This document shows positions 1 to 10,900 of a DNA stretch of 64,000 nt, piece by piece (within the stretch, counting starts at the first letter, position 1; each line of letters starts with the position of its first letter). The notes under the pieces are model-generated. The model was not told the DNA's origin and did not search any database. It worked only from the letters and a program-made list of their open reading frames with translations. The position numbers were made by a program, and so were the translations under genes. The DNA comes from Streptomyces mobaraensis NBRC 13819 = DSM 40847 (GTDB taxonomy: Bacteria > Actinomycetota > Actinomycetes > Streptomycetales > Streptomycetaceae): contig NZ_CP072827.1 in NCBI RefSeq assembly GCF_017916255.1, forward strand, positions 1,550,001 through 1,614,000. The letters are read 5' to 3'.

Positions 1-129
1 CCCGGCGAGGAAGCGCTTCAGCCTCTCTGCTTCCTGCGGCACGGTGTAGACGGGCAGCGTTTCCAGCCGCCACGCCTCACGCTCCATGGAATCGAAGCAG
101 CCATTCCACGCGTCACCATCCAAGTGCAC
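1..129 (-). CDS. DUF6879-like protein, 5' part only (runs off left edge)
   Basis: Only the first 43 codons are inside the window. The reading gives a run containing EREAWRLETLPVY, which matches the N-terminal core of the actinobacterial DUF6879 family, usually found beside XRE regulators. I chose the GTG at 127-129 because a GGGAGG ribosome site sits just upstream and because the internal ATG at 85-87 would cut into the conserved core. The start lies inside the end of the upstream small gene (17 bp overlap), so the two are probably translationally coupled. Function unknown; family assignment is from pattern only. Confidence 0.6.
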   Translation of the reverse strand, partial: MHLDGDAWNGCFDSMEREAWRLETLPVYTVPQEAERLKRFLAG

Positions 130-322
130 GGAACGCCTCCCTGAGAACCGCCTCCGGGATTTCCACGAGCCCTTCCCCGGAGGGCGTGGTGAAGGCGTTG
201 GACACGTCACCCTGCACGACGAACGACCCCGTGGCCGTGCGGTACACGTTCGGGCAGTCCTTCTCTCCGCACGCGCCGTTGCCGTTGCCCGTGAGCCGGG
301 TGAGTGCCGAACGTTCTGACAT
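113..322 (-). CDS. Small conserved actinobacterial protein (69 aa)
   Basis: A 69-residue protein starting MSERSALTRL with a Cys pair in the context GACGEKDCPNVYR, followed by a short beta-rich stretch (GSFVVQG). I took the ATG at 320-322 because AAGGGG lies about 5 bases upstream; the longer frame to 397 has poor coding character. Proteins of this size commonly precede DUF6879 genes in Streptomyces, often near helix-turn-helix regulators. No catalytic signature is visible, so no function is proposed. Confidence 0.6.
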   Translation of the reverse strand: MSERSALTRLTGNGNGACGEKDCPNVYRTATGSFVVQGDVSNAFTTPSGEGLVEIPEAVLREAFRALGW

Positions 323-521
323 GCCAAACCCCTTGGCTCCGACCCCGTTCGGGCCGCCTGCCCACGGACAATAGAGGGGGCGGCGCCACGCGTCCATGCG
401 TGAACGCGACTATGCGCGTACTTGCATAAACAGGTCCCGCTCGTGGCCAATATCCCTGTGCGACAACCGCGTGACCGGCGCCCGGCCGTCTCGCGTGACG
501 GCCGGGGCCGTTCCCCCGTGC

Positions 522-2153
522 TCAGTTCAAGGGCACCCGCGCCACCGGTGCGAAGGTGGTGTCCGTGAGGAGGGCGCGGCAGCGGAAGCGTTGGATTTTG
601 CCGCTGGGGGTCTTGGGGAGGACGCCTCGGGGGAGGAAGAGGCATTCGGAGAGGGCCACGCCGGCCTTTTCCAGGGCCAGGGTGGCGGCCTCTTCGGCGA
701 TGGGGCGGAAGTCCTTGGGGTTGCCCTGGGGTTCGACCATGAGGACGAGGCGGGTGGCGCCCGTGTCGCCGGCGTCCACCAGTGCCGCGCAGCCCTTGCG
801 GATGTTGCGCATGGAGTCGACGGCCGACTCGATCTCCGTGGCATAGACCTTGCGGCCGCCGACCGAGAGCATGTCGTCGGCCCGGCCGAGGACGTACAGC
901 TCGCCGTCGTGGAGGAAGCCGAGGTCGCCGGTGCGCAGCCGGCCGTCGGGGAAGCGTTCGGCGGTGCGGGCCGGGTCGGCGTAGTAGCCCTGGGCGAGGC
1001 TGGGCGAGGCCACCTCGATCTCGGCCACGCCGCCGGAGGCGCCGGCCCGGATCTCCACGCCCGGGAGGGGGACGCCGTTGGAGACGAGGCGGGTGGCGTG
1101 GGGGTCGTCCGGGGCGGTTTCCACCGCCTTGCCCTCCACCAGGGACGGGCCGTGGAAGGTGAGGGCCCGGGGCGCCTGGGCCCAGGGTTTGCCCGCCACG
1201 GCCAGCGTGGCCTCGGCCATGCCGTAGGCGGGCTGGAACGCCGTGTCGGTGAGGCCGAAGGGGCGGAACGCGGCCGTGGCGGTGGCCAGGGTGTCCCAGT
1301 CGACGCGTTCGGCGCCGATCACCGCCGCTCGGAGGCGCAGTGGTTTGGGGAGGGTGCCCCTCCCCTGGGCCCGGGCCGCCAGGTAGACGGCCGTGCTGGT
1401 GCCCGCCGTCATGGTGGCCTCGTACTCCGACATGTCGCGGAACCAGGACCGGGGCGCGAGGCCGAACCGGTCCGGCGTGGACAGGACGAAGTGGAAGTCG
1501 TACGCCCAGGAGTAGAGCAGGCAGCCGAACATGCCCATGTCGTGGGAGAGCGGCAGCCAGGACGCGACGGTGTCGGCGCCGGGGCGGCCGCCCGTCAGGT
1601 GCAGGATGATCTCCAACTGGCGTTCGATGGCACGGGTGGTGAGGGCGCAGCCCTTGGGGGTGCTGGTGCTGCCCGAGGAGTACTGGATGAAGGCCAGGTC
1701 GTCCCGGCCCGGTGGGGTCGGTTCGAAGGAAGCGGGGCCTCCGGCTCGTAGCGTCGTCCAGCCCGTGACGGGGAGGGACGCGGTCAGCTCGGCCGGGAGC
1801 GTCGCCGCTATCCAGTCGTCGGCCAGCAGGAGGACGGGGTCCAGCCGGGCGGTGAGGGCGACGAGTTGGTCCCCGTACGCCTGCCGGCTCTGGCCGCGGG
1901 TGGGCAGCGGGAGGGAGGCGACGGCGCCGCCCGCCAGCCAGGTGGCGAGCAGGCCGCGGACGGTGTCGGGGGTGTTGGTGAGGATGCAGGCGACGCGGGT
2001 GCCGGGGCGTACGCCGAGGGCGCGCAGCCGGGCGGCCATGCCGTGGGCGTCCCGGACGACGTCGCGCCAGGGGGTGTGGTCGAAGGCGTCGCCCGACCAG
2101 GCGTGCAGGACGCCGCGCGAGGACCCGTTCGTCAGGGCGGAGAAGAAATCCAT
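522..2153 (-). CDS. Fatty acyl-AMP ligase (FAAL), polyketide starter loading
   Basis: This 543-residue protein is an ANL-superfamily adenylating enzyme of the FAAL branch, which converts a free fatty acid to acyl-AMP and passes it to an ACP rather than to CoA. Visible motifs are the P-loop-like YSSGSTSTPKG at residues 158-168, the FAAL-type HDMGM at about 204-208, a YGMAE motif, the TGDLGF/GRADD region and the C-terminal KTPSGKIQR lysine motif. The ATG at 2151-2153 fits family N-termini (MDFFSAL); an upstream extension has no coding character. It is last in the leftward unit headed by the KAS III gene and follows the desaturase by 111 bp. Its likely acceptor is the N-terminal ACP of PKS A. 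Chain length is not readable from the sequence. Confidence 0.9.
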   Translation of the reverse strand: MDFFSALTNGSSRGVLHAWSGDAFDHTPWRDVVRDAHGMAARLRALGVRPGTRVACILTNTPDTVRGLLATWLAGGAVASLPLPTRGQSRQAYGDQLVALTARLDPVLLLADDWIAATLPAELTASLPVTGWTTLRAGGPASFEPTPPGRDDLAFIQYSSGSTSTPKGCALTTRAIERQLEIILHLTGGRPGADTVASWLPLSHDMGMFGCLLYSWAYDFHFVLSTPDRFGLAPRSWFRDMSEYEATMTAGTSTAVYLAARAQGRGTLPKPLRLRAAVIGAERVDWDTLATATAAFRPFGLTDTAFQPAYGMAEATLAVAGKPWAQAPRALTFHGPSLVEGKAVETAPDDPHATRLVSNGVPLPGVEIRAGASGGVAEIEVASPSLAQGYYADPARTAERFPDGRLRTGDLGFLHDGELYVLGRADDMLSVGGRKVYATEIESAVDSMRNIRKGCAALVDAGDTGATRLVLMVEPQGNPKDFRPIAEEAATLALEKAGVALSECLFLPRGVLPKTPSGKIQRFRCRALLTDTTFAPVARVPLN

Positions 2154-2264
2154 GGTGTGGCCGTACTCCCCGTTGGTGGTGGATCCGACGGACCCGTGGT
2201 GGTGGTCCCGACGGGTCGGTGCGTCCGGGCCGGTGCGGTGTGCGCGCACCGGCGCCGGACGGCG

Positions 2265-3284
2265 TCATTCGACGTCGACGAGGGTGGGGTCGGTGGGCTG
2301 GTCGCTCTTCCTGCGCTCCGCGAGGGGCGCGAGGTGCTGCTGGGACTTGAGGAGCTGGGCCTGGTCGGCGGTGGAGCCGCCGCTCACCCGGCTGATGCCG
2401 GCCTCGCGCATCTCCATGCGCTCCGGGTCGATCCGGATGACCTTCCAGGCCAGGCCGGTCTTCTCCAGGCCCCAGATGAGGATGGCGGAGAGGTCGACCT
2501 CGTACCACTTCATGCCGTGCCGGGCGGACCGGGGGAAGGCGTGGTGGTTGTTGTGCCAGGCCTCACCGAACGACGGCAGGCTCAGCCAGGCGACGTTGCG
2601 GGACTCGTCCGTGGTCTCGAAGCGGCGCCGGCCGAAGTAGTGGCCGACGGAGTTCACCGCGTACGTCATGTGGTTGATGAGGAAGATACGCACGAGGCCG
2701 CCCCAGAGCATGCCGGTCAGGCCCGCGGTGACGCTGCCGCCGGTGATCGCGAAGGCGAGCAGGCCGGGCAGCACGCAGCCCGCGGCGGTGACCAGCACCA
2801 GGTGCTCGCTCAGCCAGCGCAGCGGCTTCTCGCGGACCAGGTCCGGGCAGTAGCGCATCGGGTCGGACGTCAGCTTCTCGTCGAACAGCCAGCCGAGGTG
2901 GGCGTGCCACAGGCCGGTCATGGTGCCCTTGAAGCCGGGCGGGAAGTCCAGGTGCGGCGAGTGGGGGTCGCCCTCCTTGTCGGCGACGCGGTGGTGCTTG
3001 CGGTGGTGGGCGGCCCAGATCAGCGGCGGCCCCTGCCCGGCCATGACGCCGGCGGTGGCCAGGGCGACCCGGATCGGCTTGTAGGTCTCGAACGAGCGGT
3101 GCGTGAGCATGCGGTGGTAGCCGGTGGAGATCCCGAACCCGGAGATCGCGTACATGATCACGAGGACCACGGCGTCGGACCAGGTGAAGATCTTGTTCCA
3201 CAGCAGTGCCATGGAGGCCAGGACCCCCAGCAGCGGGATGACGGACGCGCCGAGGATGAACCAGCGGTGCTCCCTGCCGTCCAT
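2265..3284 (-). CDS. Membrane acyl desaturase, delta-9 type
   Basis: A 339-residue integral membrane fatty acid desaturase. The three histidine boxes that bind the di-iron centre are intact: HRMLTH at 57-62, HHRKHH at 93-98 and HNNHH at 244-248, with hydrophobic segments at about 10-30, 37-55 and 162-205. The spacing matches stearoyl-CoA/acyl-lipid delta-9 desaturases. The ATG at 3282-3284 has GGAAGG upstream; a longer frame exists but lies antisense-like over the lyase gene. Between the isocitrate lyase and the FAAL, it probably makes the unsaturated acyl chain that the FAAL activates, or modifies the finished chain. The bond position is inferred from family resemblance only. No dedicated electron donor is encoded nearby. 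Confidence 0.88.
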   Translation of the reverse strand: MDGREHRWFILGASVIPLLGVLASMALLWNKIFTWSDAVVLVIMYAISGFGISTGYHRMLTHRSFETYKPIRVALATAGVMAGQGPPLIWAAHHRKHHRVADKEGDPHSPHLDFPPGFKGTMTGLWHAHLGWLFDEKLTSDPMRYCPDLVREKPLRWLSEHLVLVTAAGCVLPGLLAFAITGGSVTAGLTGMLWGGLVRIFLINHMTYAVNSVGHYFGRRRFETTDESRNVAWLSLPSFGEAWHNNHHAFPRSARHGMKWYEVDLSAILIWGLEKTGLAWKVIRIDPERMEMREAGISRVSGGSTADQAQLLKSQQHLAPLAERRKSDQPTDPTLVDVE

Positions 3285-3349
3285 TTCCTCAACCCCTTCC
3301 AGCGGGAACGAACAACGGACAGGACACGGACAGGACGTAAAGGCGGCGC

Positions 3350-4651
<1,302 letters not shown>

Positions 4652-4684
4652 CGGTGACTCCTCGTTGCATCGGTGGTGGGGCCG

Positions 4685-7600
4685 TCAGGCCCGGCGTGGC
4701 GAGTCGGTGCGGACCCGGTCGAACCAGGCGCCGAGGACGCGGGCGGTGGTGGGGGCCCGGTCCTCCAGGATCGAGAAGTGGTCGGCCGGGACCGGTTCGG
4801 CCGCGTCGGCGGCCTTCCAGGTGGGGTCGACGGGGGCGCCGTGGGACGCCTCGGGGGCCACGGCCCGGACGGCGAGGGTCGGGACGTCGACCTCCACCGG
4901 CTCCCACTCGGCGTAGAGGCGCACATAGGCGCCCATGGCCATGAGGTTCTCGTCGTTGACGACGACGCCCGTGGGGTCCCGGTCGAGGATCTCGCTCATC
5001 GCCCAGACGAACAGGGCCTCCCGCTCCTCCGCGTCGTCGATGTCGTAGGTGTCGATCATCGCGACGCCCCGCGCCCGGGTGCCGGAGCGCAGCAGGCGCT
5101 CGGCGACCGCGCGGGCCATCAGCCCGCCCACGGAGTGGCCGACGAGGAAGAACGGCGCGCCCCCGGCGGCCTCGGCGGTGGCCTCGGCCATGGCGTCGAC
5201 GGCGGCCGACCACGACTTCGGGAGCGGCGCGGACCGGCCGAAGCCCGGCAGCACCAGGGCGGACGTCCGCAGCCTGGGCCGCAGTTCGGCGGCGAGGCGG
5301 GCGAACTGGTGGGGGCCGGAGCCCGCGAGGAACGACGGGACGCAGACCACCACCGGGTCCGGGGCGCCGTCCGCGACCAGGACCGAGCGCGCGGAGCCGG
5401 CCAGTTCCGCGGTCGAGGCGAAGGACGGCTGGAAGCGGGACGCCGCCGCCAGCAGCGGTACGGCCTCGGAGATGGCGTGTTCGACGTGAGCGCGGCGGAG
5501 CAGCTGGGTGTACGTACCGCCGCGCCGGGTCTCCCCCTCGGCGGGCCCGGCGGGGACGGCGGGCCGGTCGGGAGTGCGCTCGGGAGCGCGCTCGGTGAGC
5601 CAGTAGCGCTGCCGCTGGAACGGGTAGGTGGGCAGCGGGACGGCGCGTGCGCCGCGCCCGTCGAACAGCGGTCGCCAGTCGACGCGTACGCCGCCGACGT
5701 GTGCCTGGGCGAGGGAGCGGAGGAACGCGGTGTGTCCGGGGGTCGCGTCCCCGCCCGTCGGCCGGGTGATCAGGAAGTCGTCCGGGTCGCCGCCCGCGGC
5801 GGAGACGGCGGCGGTGAGCGCGTCGGTGAGCGTCGGCCGGAGGCCGATGTCCAGGAACGCCTGGAAGCCCTCGGCCAGCCTCGCGCGCACGCTCTCGGCC
5901 AGCGGTTCCGCGTCGGCGGGCGCTTCCGTCAGGGCCCGCGCCGCCTCGGTGAGCGTGCGCCGTCCCGCGATCACCTCGGCGGCGGCCTCCCCGCCCGGCG
6001 CGGCCAGTACGGCGTCCGGCTCCACGCCGTACGCGCGCCACAGCGCCGCCAGCGACACCGTCACGGCGAAGGAGACGGCCCGTTCGAGCGCGGGGGTGCC
6101 GGGGGCTTCCCCGACGGCGTCGAGCACGTTCCCGTCGGTGTACGGGGCGAGCGCCTCCGCGCACTCCTCCATGCGGCGGGCGAACGCCGGTTCCGCGGCG
6201 AGGAGTTCGCGTACCCCGTCCGGGTGCCGCCCGTCGGGTCCCGGTACGACGAAGGCGACGCTGCCGGGGCGGGCCCGGGTGGGCAGCAGGACGCCGGGGG
6301 CCGCCTGGCCGGCGGCGACGCGGTCGAGGCCGGCCCAGAGGTCGTCGCGGGTACGGCCGACCACCGCCGCGCGGTGGGAGAGCGTCGCGCGCGTCGTCGC
6401 CAGCGAGAACGCCACGTCCAGCGGATCGGCGTCCGGGTGCGCCCGCACCCACTCCCCCAACCGCCTTGCCTGCGCCGCCAGTCCGGACGGCATCCGGCCG
6501 GACACCGGCCACACCAGCGGGCCGCCGGTGGACGGGCGGGAGGCCGGCCGCTCCGAAGGCGGCGGCTCTTCGACGATGACGTGGGCGTTGGTCCCGGAGG
6601 CGCCGAAGCTCGACACCCCCGCGCGGCGGACCCGTTCGTCCGTACGCGGCCACGCCCGCTCCTCCGTCAGCAGCCGCACCCGGCCGCGCGACCAGTCCAC
6701 CTTCCCCGTCGGACGATCGACGTGCAGGGTCGCCGGCAGCCGCTCCGCCCGCAGCGCGCAGATCATCTTGATGATCCCGCCCACACCGGCCGCCGCCTGC
6801 GTGTGCCCGATGTTCGACTTCAACGAGCCGAGCCACAACGGGCGTTCGCCGGGGTCCCCGTAGGCGGCCTGGAGTGCCTGGACCTCGATCGGGTCCCCCA
6901 GCGTCGTCGCCGTCCCGTGTCCCTCGACCGCGTCCACGTCCGCCGCCGACAGCCCCGCGTCCGCCAGCGCCGCCCGGATCACCCGCTCCTGCGCCGGACC
7001 GTTGGGCGCCGTCATGCCGTTGCTCGCGCCGTCCTGGTTGATCGCCGAGCCGCGCAGCACCGCGTGCACCCGGTGCCCGTTCCGCCGCGCGTCCGACAGC
7101 CGTTCGAGGACGAGGACGCCCATGCCCTCGGCCCAGCCGGTGCCGTCGGCGGCGTCGGCGAAGGCGCGGCAGCGGCCGTCGGGGGACAGCGCGCGCTGCC
7201 GGGAGAACTCCACGAACACGCTGGGCGTGGCGAGGACGGTGACACCGCCGACGACGGCCAGCGAGGACTCGCCACGGCGCAGCGACTGCATCGCCAGATG
7301 AGTCGCGACGAGCGACGACGAGCAGGCCGTGTCGACGGTCAGAGCCGGGCCCTCGAAGCCGAACGTGTAGGCCACCCGGCCGGACACAAAGCTGCCGAGG
7401 GTGCCGGTGCCCCAGCGGCCGGCGACCTGGTCGGCGCGCGAGCGCGCGACCCAGGCGTAGTCCTGGAACATCGCGCCGGCGAACACGCCGGTGGCGCTGC
7501 CGCGCAGGGTGTCCGGGTCGATCCCGGCCTCCTCCAGCGCCTCCCAGGTGCCTTCGAGGAGCAGCCGCTGCTGCGGGTCCATCGCCAGCGCGTCACGGCG

Positions 7601-7930
7601 GCCGACGTTGAAGAAGCGGGGGTCGAACTCCGTCGCGGTGGACAGGAATCCGCCGGTGCGGACGTAGCTCGTCCCGGGGTGGGCGGGGTCCGGGTGGTAG
7701 ACGGCGTCCATGTCCCAGCCGCGGTCCTCGGGGAAGCCGGTGATCGCGTCGCGGCCCTCGGCGACCAGCCGCCACAGGGCGGCGGGCGAGTCGGCGTCGC
7801 CCGGGTAGCGGCAGGCCATGCCGACGACGGCGACGGGGTCGTCGGCGGTCGCGTTCCGCCGCTTGAGGCGGGCGTTCTCCTTCATGGCCGCCCGGAGGGC
7901 CGCCACGAGGTCGTGGTTGTCGACGGTCAT
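4685..7930 (-). CDS. PKS B: KS - decayed AT - thioesterase, no ACP
   Basis: A 1081-residue terminal type I PKS protein. A short coiled-coil docking stretch (residues 5-26) is followed by a KS with intact Cys203, His338 and His376 at about 31-450. An AT remnant at about 475-780 has lost GQGSQ (reads VPGPDG), has APGGEA where GHSQGE is expected, and lacks the middle subdomain with the substrate-selecting motif. A thioesterase at about 800-1081 has GHSVGG (Ser933) and a probable catalytic His1051. No ACP, KR or DH is present. Two ATG codons fit (7945 and 7930); the upstream one overlaps the PKS A stop as ATGA, and GAGGGA favours 7930. It should receive the chain from PKS A. Any second substrate must come on a separate ACP, or the KS may only transfer. 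Confidence 0.9.
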   Translation of the reverse strand: MTVDNHDLVAALRAAMKENARLKRRNATADDPVAVVGMACRYPGDADSPAALWRLVAEGRDAITGFPEDRGWDMDAVYHPDPAHPGTSYVRTGGFLSTATEFDPRFFNVGRRDALAMDPQQRLLLEGTWEALEEAGIDPDTLRGSATGVFAGAMFQDYAWVARSRADQVAGRWGTGTLGSFVSGRVAYTFGFEGPALTVDTACSSSLVATHLAMQSLRRGESSLAVVGGVTVLATPSVFVEFSRQRALSPDGRCRAFADAADGTGWAEGMGVLVLERLSDARRNGHRVHAVLRGSAINQDGASNGMTAPNGPAQERVIRAALADAGLSAADVDAVEGHGTATTLGDPIEVQALQAAYGDPGERPLWLGSLKSNIGHTQAAAGVGGIIKMICALRAERLPATLHVDRPTGKVDWSRGRVRLLTEERAWPRTDERVRRAGVSSFGASGTNAHVIVEEPPPSERPASRPSTGGPLVWPVSGRMPSGLAAQARRLGEWVRAHPDADPLDVAFSLATTRATLSHRAAVVGRTRDDLWAGLDRVAAGQAAPGVLLPTRARPGSVAFVVPGPDGRHPDGVRELLAAEPAFARRMEECAEALAPYTDGNVLDAVGEAPGTPALERAVSFAVTVSLAALWRAYGVEPDAVLAAPGGEAAAEVIAGRRTLTEAARALTEAPADAEPLAESVRARLAEGFQAFLDIGLRPTLTDALTAAVSAAGGDPDDFLITRPTGGDATPGHTAFLRSLAQAHVGGVRVDWRPLFDGRGARAVPLPTYPFQRQRYWLTERAPERTPDRPAVPAGPAEGETRRGGTYTQLLRRAHVEHAISEAVPLLAAASRFQPSFASTAELAGSARSVLVADGAPDPVVVCVPSFLAGSGPHQFARLAAELRPRLRTSALVLPGFGRSAPLPKSWSAAVDAMAEATAEAAGGAPFFLVGHSVGGLMARAVAERLLRSGTRARGVAMIDTYDIDDAEEREALFVWAMSEILDRDPTGVVVNDENLMAMGAYVRLYAEWEPVEVDVPTLAVRAVAPEASHGAPVDPTWKAADAAEPVPADHFSILEDRAPTTARVLGAWFDRVRTDSPRRA

Positions 7931-7941
7931 CTCTCGTTCCC

Positions 7942-10900
7942 TCATTCGTCGCCGCCGCGCAGTGCCAGGCGGACCAGGGTCTCGGTGTCCATGGCGTCGA
8001 GCGCCGCTTCCTCGTCGTCCGGGCTCTCCCGACCGGGCTCCTCCGCGTCCGGGAACAGCCCCGTCTGGAGGAGCGCGGCGACGGCCCGTGGGGTGGGGTG
8101 GTCGAACACCGCCGTCACGGGCAGCCGCAGGCCGGTGACGACGCCGAGGCGGTTGCGGAGCTGGACGGCGCCGAGCGAGTCGAAGCCGAGCTCGCCGAAC
8201 GGCCGGTCGGGGCCCACGGCGTCCGGTCCCGGGTACCGCAGCACGGTGGCGATCTCGCTCCGGACGAGGCGCAGGAGCGCCCGTGCGCGCTCCTTGCCGG
8301 TACGGGCGGCGAGGTCGGCGAGGAGCGCGGCGGGCCCGGCGGTGGATCCGGCGGGCCGGGCCGCGGCCGGGGCCAGCGGGCTCAGCACGGCCGGCAGCGT
8401 CCCCGCCTCGGCCTGGGCGCGCAGGGCGGCCGTGTCCAGCCGGGCGGCCAGCGGCGCGGGGTCGGCGGAGCCGAGGGTGGCGTCGAAGAGGGCCAGGCCC
8501 TCGTCGGCGGTCAGGGCGCGGACGCCGTCCCGGGCGAGCCGTGCGGTGTCGGCGCCGCTGAGGTGGCCGGTCATGTCGCTGCGCTCCGCCCACAGGCCCC
8601 AGGCGACGGAGACCGCGGGCAGCCCCTGGGCGCGGCGCTGCCGGGCGAGGGTGTCGAGGAAGGTGTTGGCGGCGGCGTAGTTGGCCTGGCCGGGGCCGCC
8701 GAGGGCGCCGGCGAGGGAGGAGAAGAGGACGAACGCCGTCAGGTCGAGGCCGCGCGTCAGCTCGTGCAGGTGCCAGGCGGAGTCCGCCTTGGCGCGCAGC
8801 ACGCGTTCCAGCTGCTCGTCGGTCAGGGAGGTGACGAGCGCGTCGTCCAGGACGCCGGCGGCGTGCAGGACGGCGCGCACCGGGCGGTCGGCGGGTACGG
8901 AGTCGAGCAGCCGGGCCAGGGCGTCGCGGTCGGAGACGTCGCAGGCGGCGATCCGGACGTCGGCGCCCTGGGCGGTGAGGTCGGCCGCGAGGTCGCGGGC
9001 GCCCGGGGCGTCGGGGCCACGGCGGCCGGCGAGCAGCAGGTGCCGGACGCCGTGCCGGGCGACGAGGTGCCGGGCGACCAGGGCGCCCAGGCCGCCGGTG
9101 CCGCCGGTGACCAGGACGGTCGCCTCCGGGTCGAAGGGGGTGCCGGCCGCCGCCCGGCCCCGGGCGGCCCGGGGGACGAGCGGTGTCCCTTCGCGGACGG
9201 CGAGTTGGGGCTCGTCCAGGCCCAGGGCGCGGGTCAGTTCGGCGGGCCCTGCGGCCTCGTCGAGGTCGACGAGGGCGAACCGGTCCGGGTGCTCGGCCTG
9301 GGCGCTGCGCACCAGGCCCCACACGGCGGCCGTGTCCGGCGCGAGGCGGGCCTCGTCCCCGGGCCGGGCGGCCACGGCCGTGCGGGTGACGAACGCCAGG
9401 CGCGGCCCGTCGGTGCGCTCCGCGCCCGGCCGCCCGTCCGCCTGCCACTCGCGCAGCAGGGCCAGGACGCGGCCGGTCAGCGCGCGGGCGGCGGCGGGCG
9501 GCGCGGCGCCCTCGGGCGGGGTGACGGGGACGACGAGCCAGCGGAGGCCGGGGTCGGGGTCGGCCGGGTCGTAGGCGGGGAACGGCCAGTCGCCGGTGGC
9601 GTCGAGCACCGCCACGGACCCGGGCGGCGGCGGGACGGGCGTCCCGGCCGCGGGCGTCCACGCGATGGTGAACAGGCAGTCGGCGGCCACCGGCCGGGCG
9701 GCGGCGAGCCGGTCGGCCGTCACCGGCCGGGCGAGCACCGACTCCACGGAGGCGACGAGGCGCCCCTCCGCGTCGTGCGCGGTCATCCGCACGGCGTCCC
9801 CGCCGGTGGGCGCGAGCCGCACCCGGAGTTCCCGGGGCGCGTTCCCGCCGTCCGGCAGCCGCACCCCCGACCAGGCGAACGGCAGCAGCGCCGCGCCGGA
9901 CGCGCCGTCCGTGCGGTCGGCGAGGGCGGCGTGGAAGGCGGCGTCGAGGAGGGCGGGGTGCAGCAGGTGGCGGACGTCGGGGGCGTCGCCGCCCGCGTCG
10001 AGGACGACGTCGGCGGCGATCCCGTCCGCGTACCGCCAGGCGGCGCGGACGCCCCGGAACCAGGGCCCGTACGCGACACCGCACTCGGCGAGGCGGGTGT
10101 AGAGGCCGTCGAGGGCGAGGGGGGTGGCGTCCACGGGGGGCCAGGCGGTGGGGGGCGGGGTGGCGCCGATCGCCGCCCCGGCCGACGGACTCGGCCGGGT
10201 ACCGGCCCCGTCCGCTCCCGGCGTGCCGTCCGCCGACTCGCCGGGCCGGAGCGCGGGGTTCCCCGGCGCCGACCGGAAGCCCGCCCGTTCCGCCGCCCCT
10301 GGCGCGGTGTTCGCGGCCGCCCCCACCGGCGCCCCCGCCGCCAGCACCCCCGACGCCGTCCGCGTCCAGCCGTCCGCGCCGTCCTCCGCGTGCAGGGTGA
10401 ACGCGGCGCGCCCGGCGGCGTCGGGTTCCGCGACGTGGAGTTGGAGCGCGCAGCCGCCGTCGCGGACGAGGAGGGGTGCCTCCAGGGTCAGTTCCTCGAC
10501 GACGGGAGTGCCCAGGCGGGTGCCCGCGGTCGCGGCGAGTTCCAGCAGCGCCGTTCCGGGGACGACGATTTCGCCGTGGACGGTGTGGTCGGCGAGCCAG
10601 GGGTGGCGTTCCGGGGAGACGTGGCCGGTGAACAGGTGGCCTCCGCCGGCCGCCAGGGGGACGCCGCCCGCGAGGATCGGGTGGCGGGCCGGGGTGAGGC
10701 CGGTCGTGCGGAGGTCCCCCGCCTCGGTCCGGTCTCCGGCGGTGGGCCAGAAGCGCTGCCGGGTGAAGGCGTAGCCGGGGAGGTCGACGCGGCGCGGGCC
10801 GGCGTGCGCGTAGGTCGGGGACCAGTCCACGTCGACGCCGCCCGCGTACGCCTCGGCGAGGGAGCGCAGGAAGTCGTCCGGTTCCCCGTGGCCGCGCTGG

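Noticed and set aside
522..3284. Polyyne cluster (FAAL plus desaturase)
   Set aside because: Polyyne loci carry several desaturases, a dedicated ACP next to the FAAL and a thioesterase; here only one desaturase exists and the context is a modular PKS.
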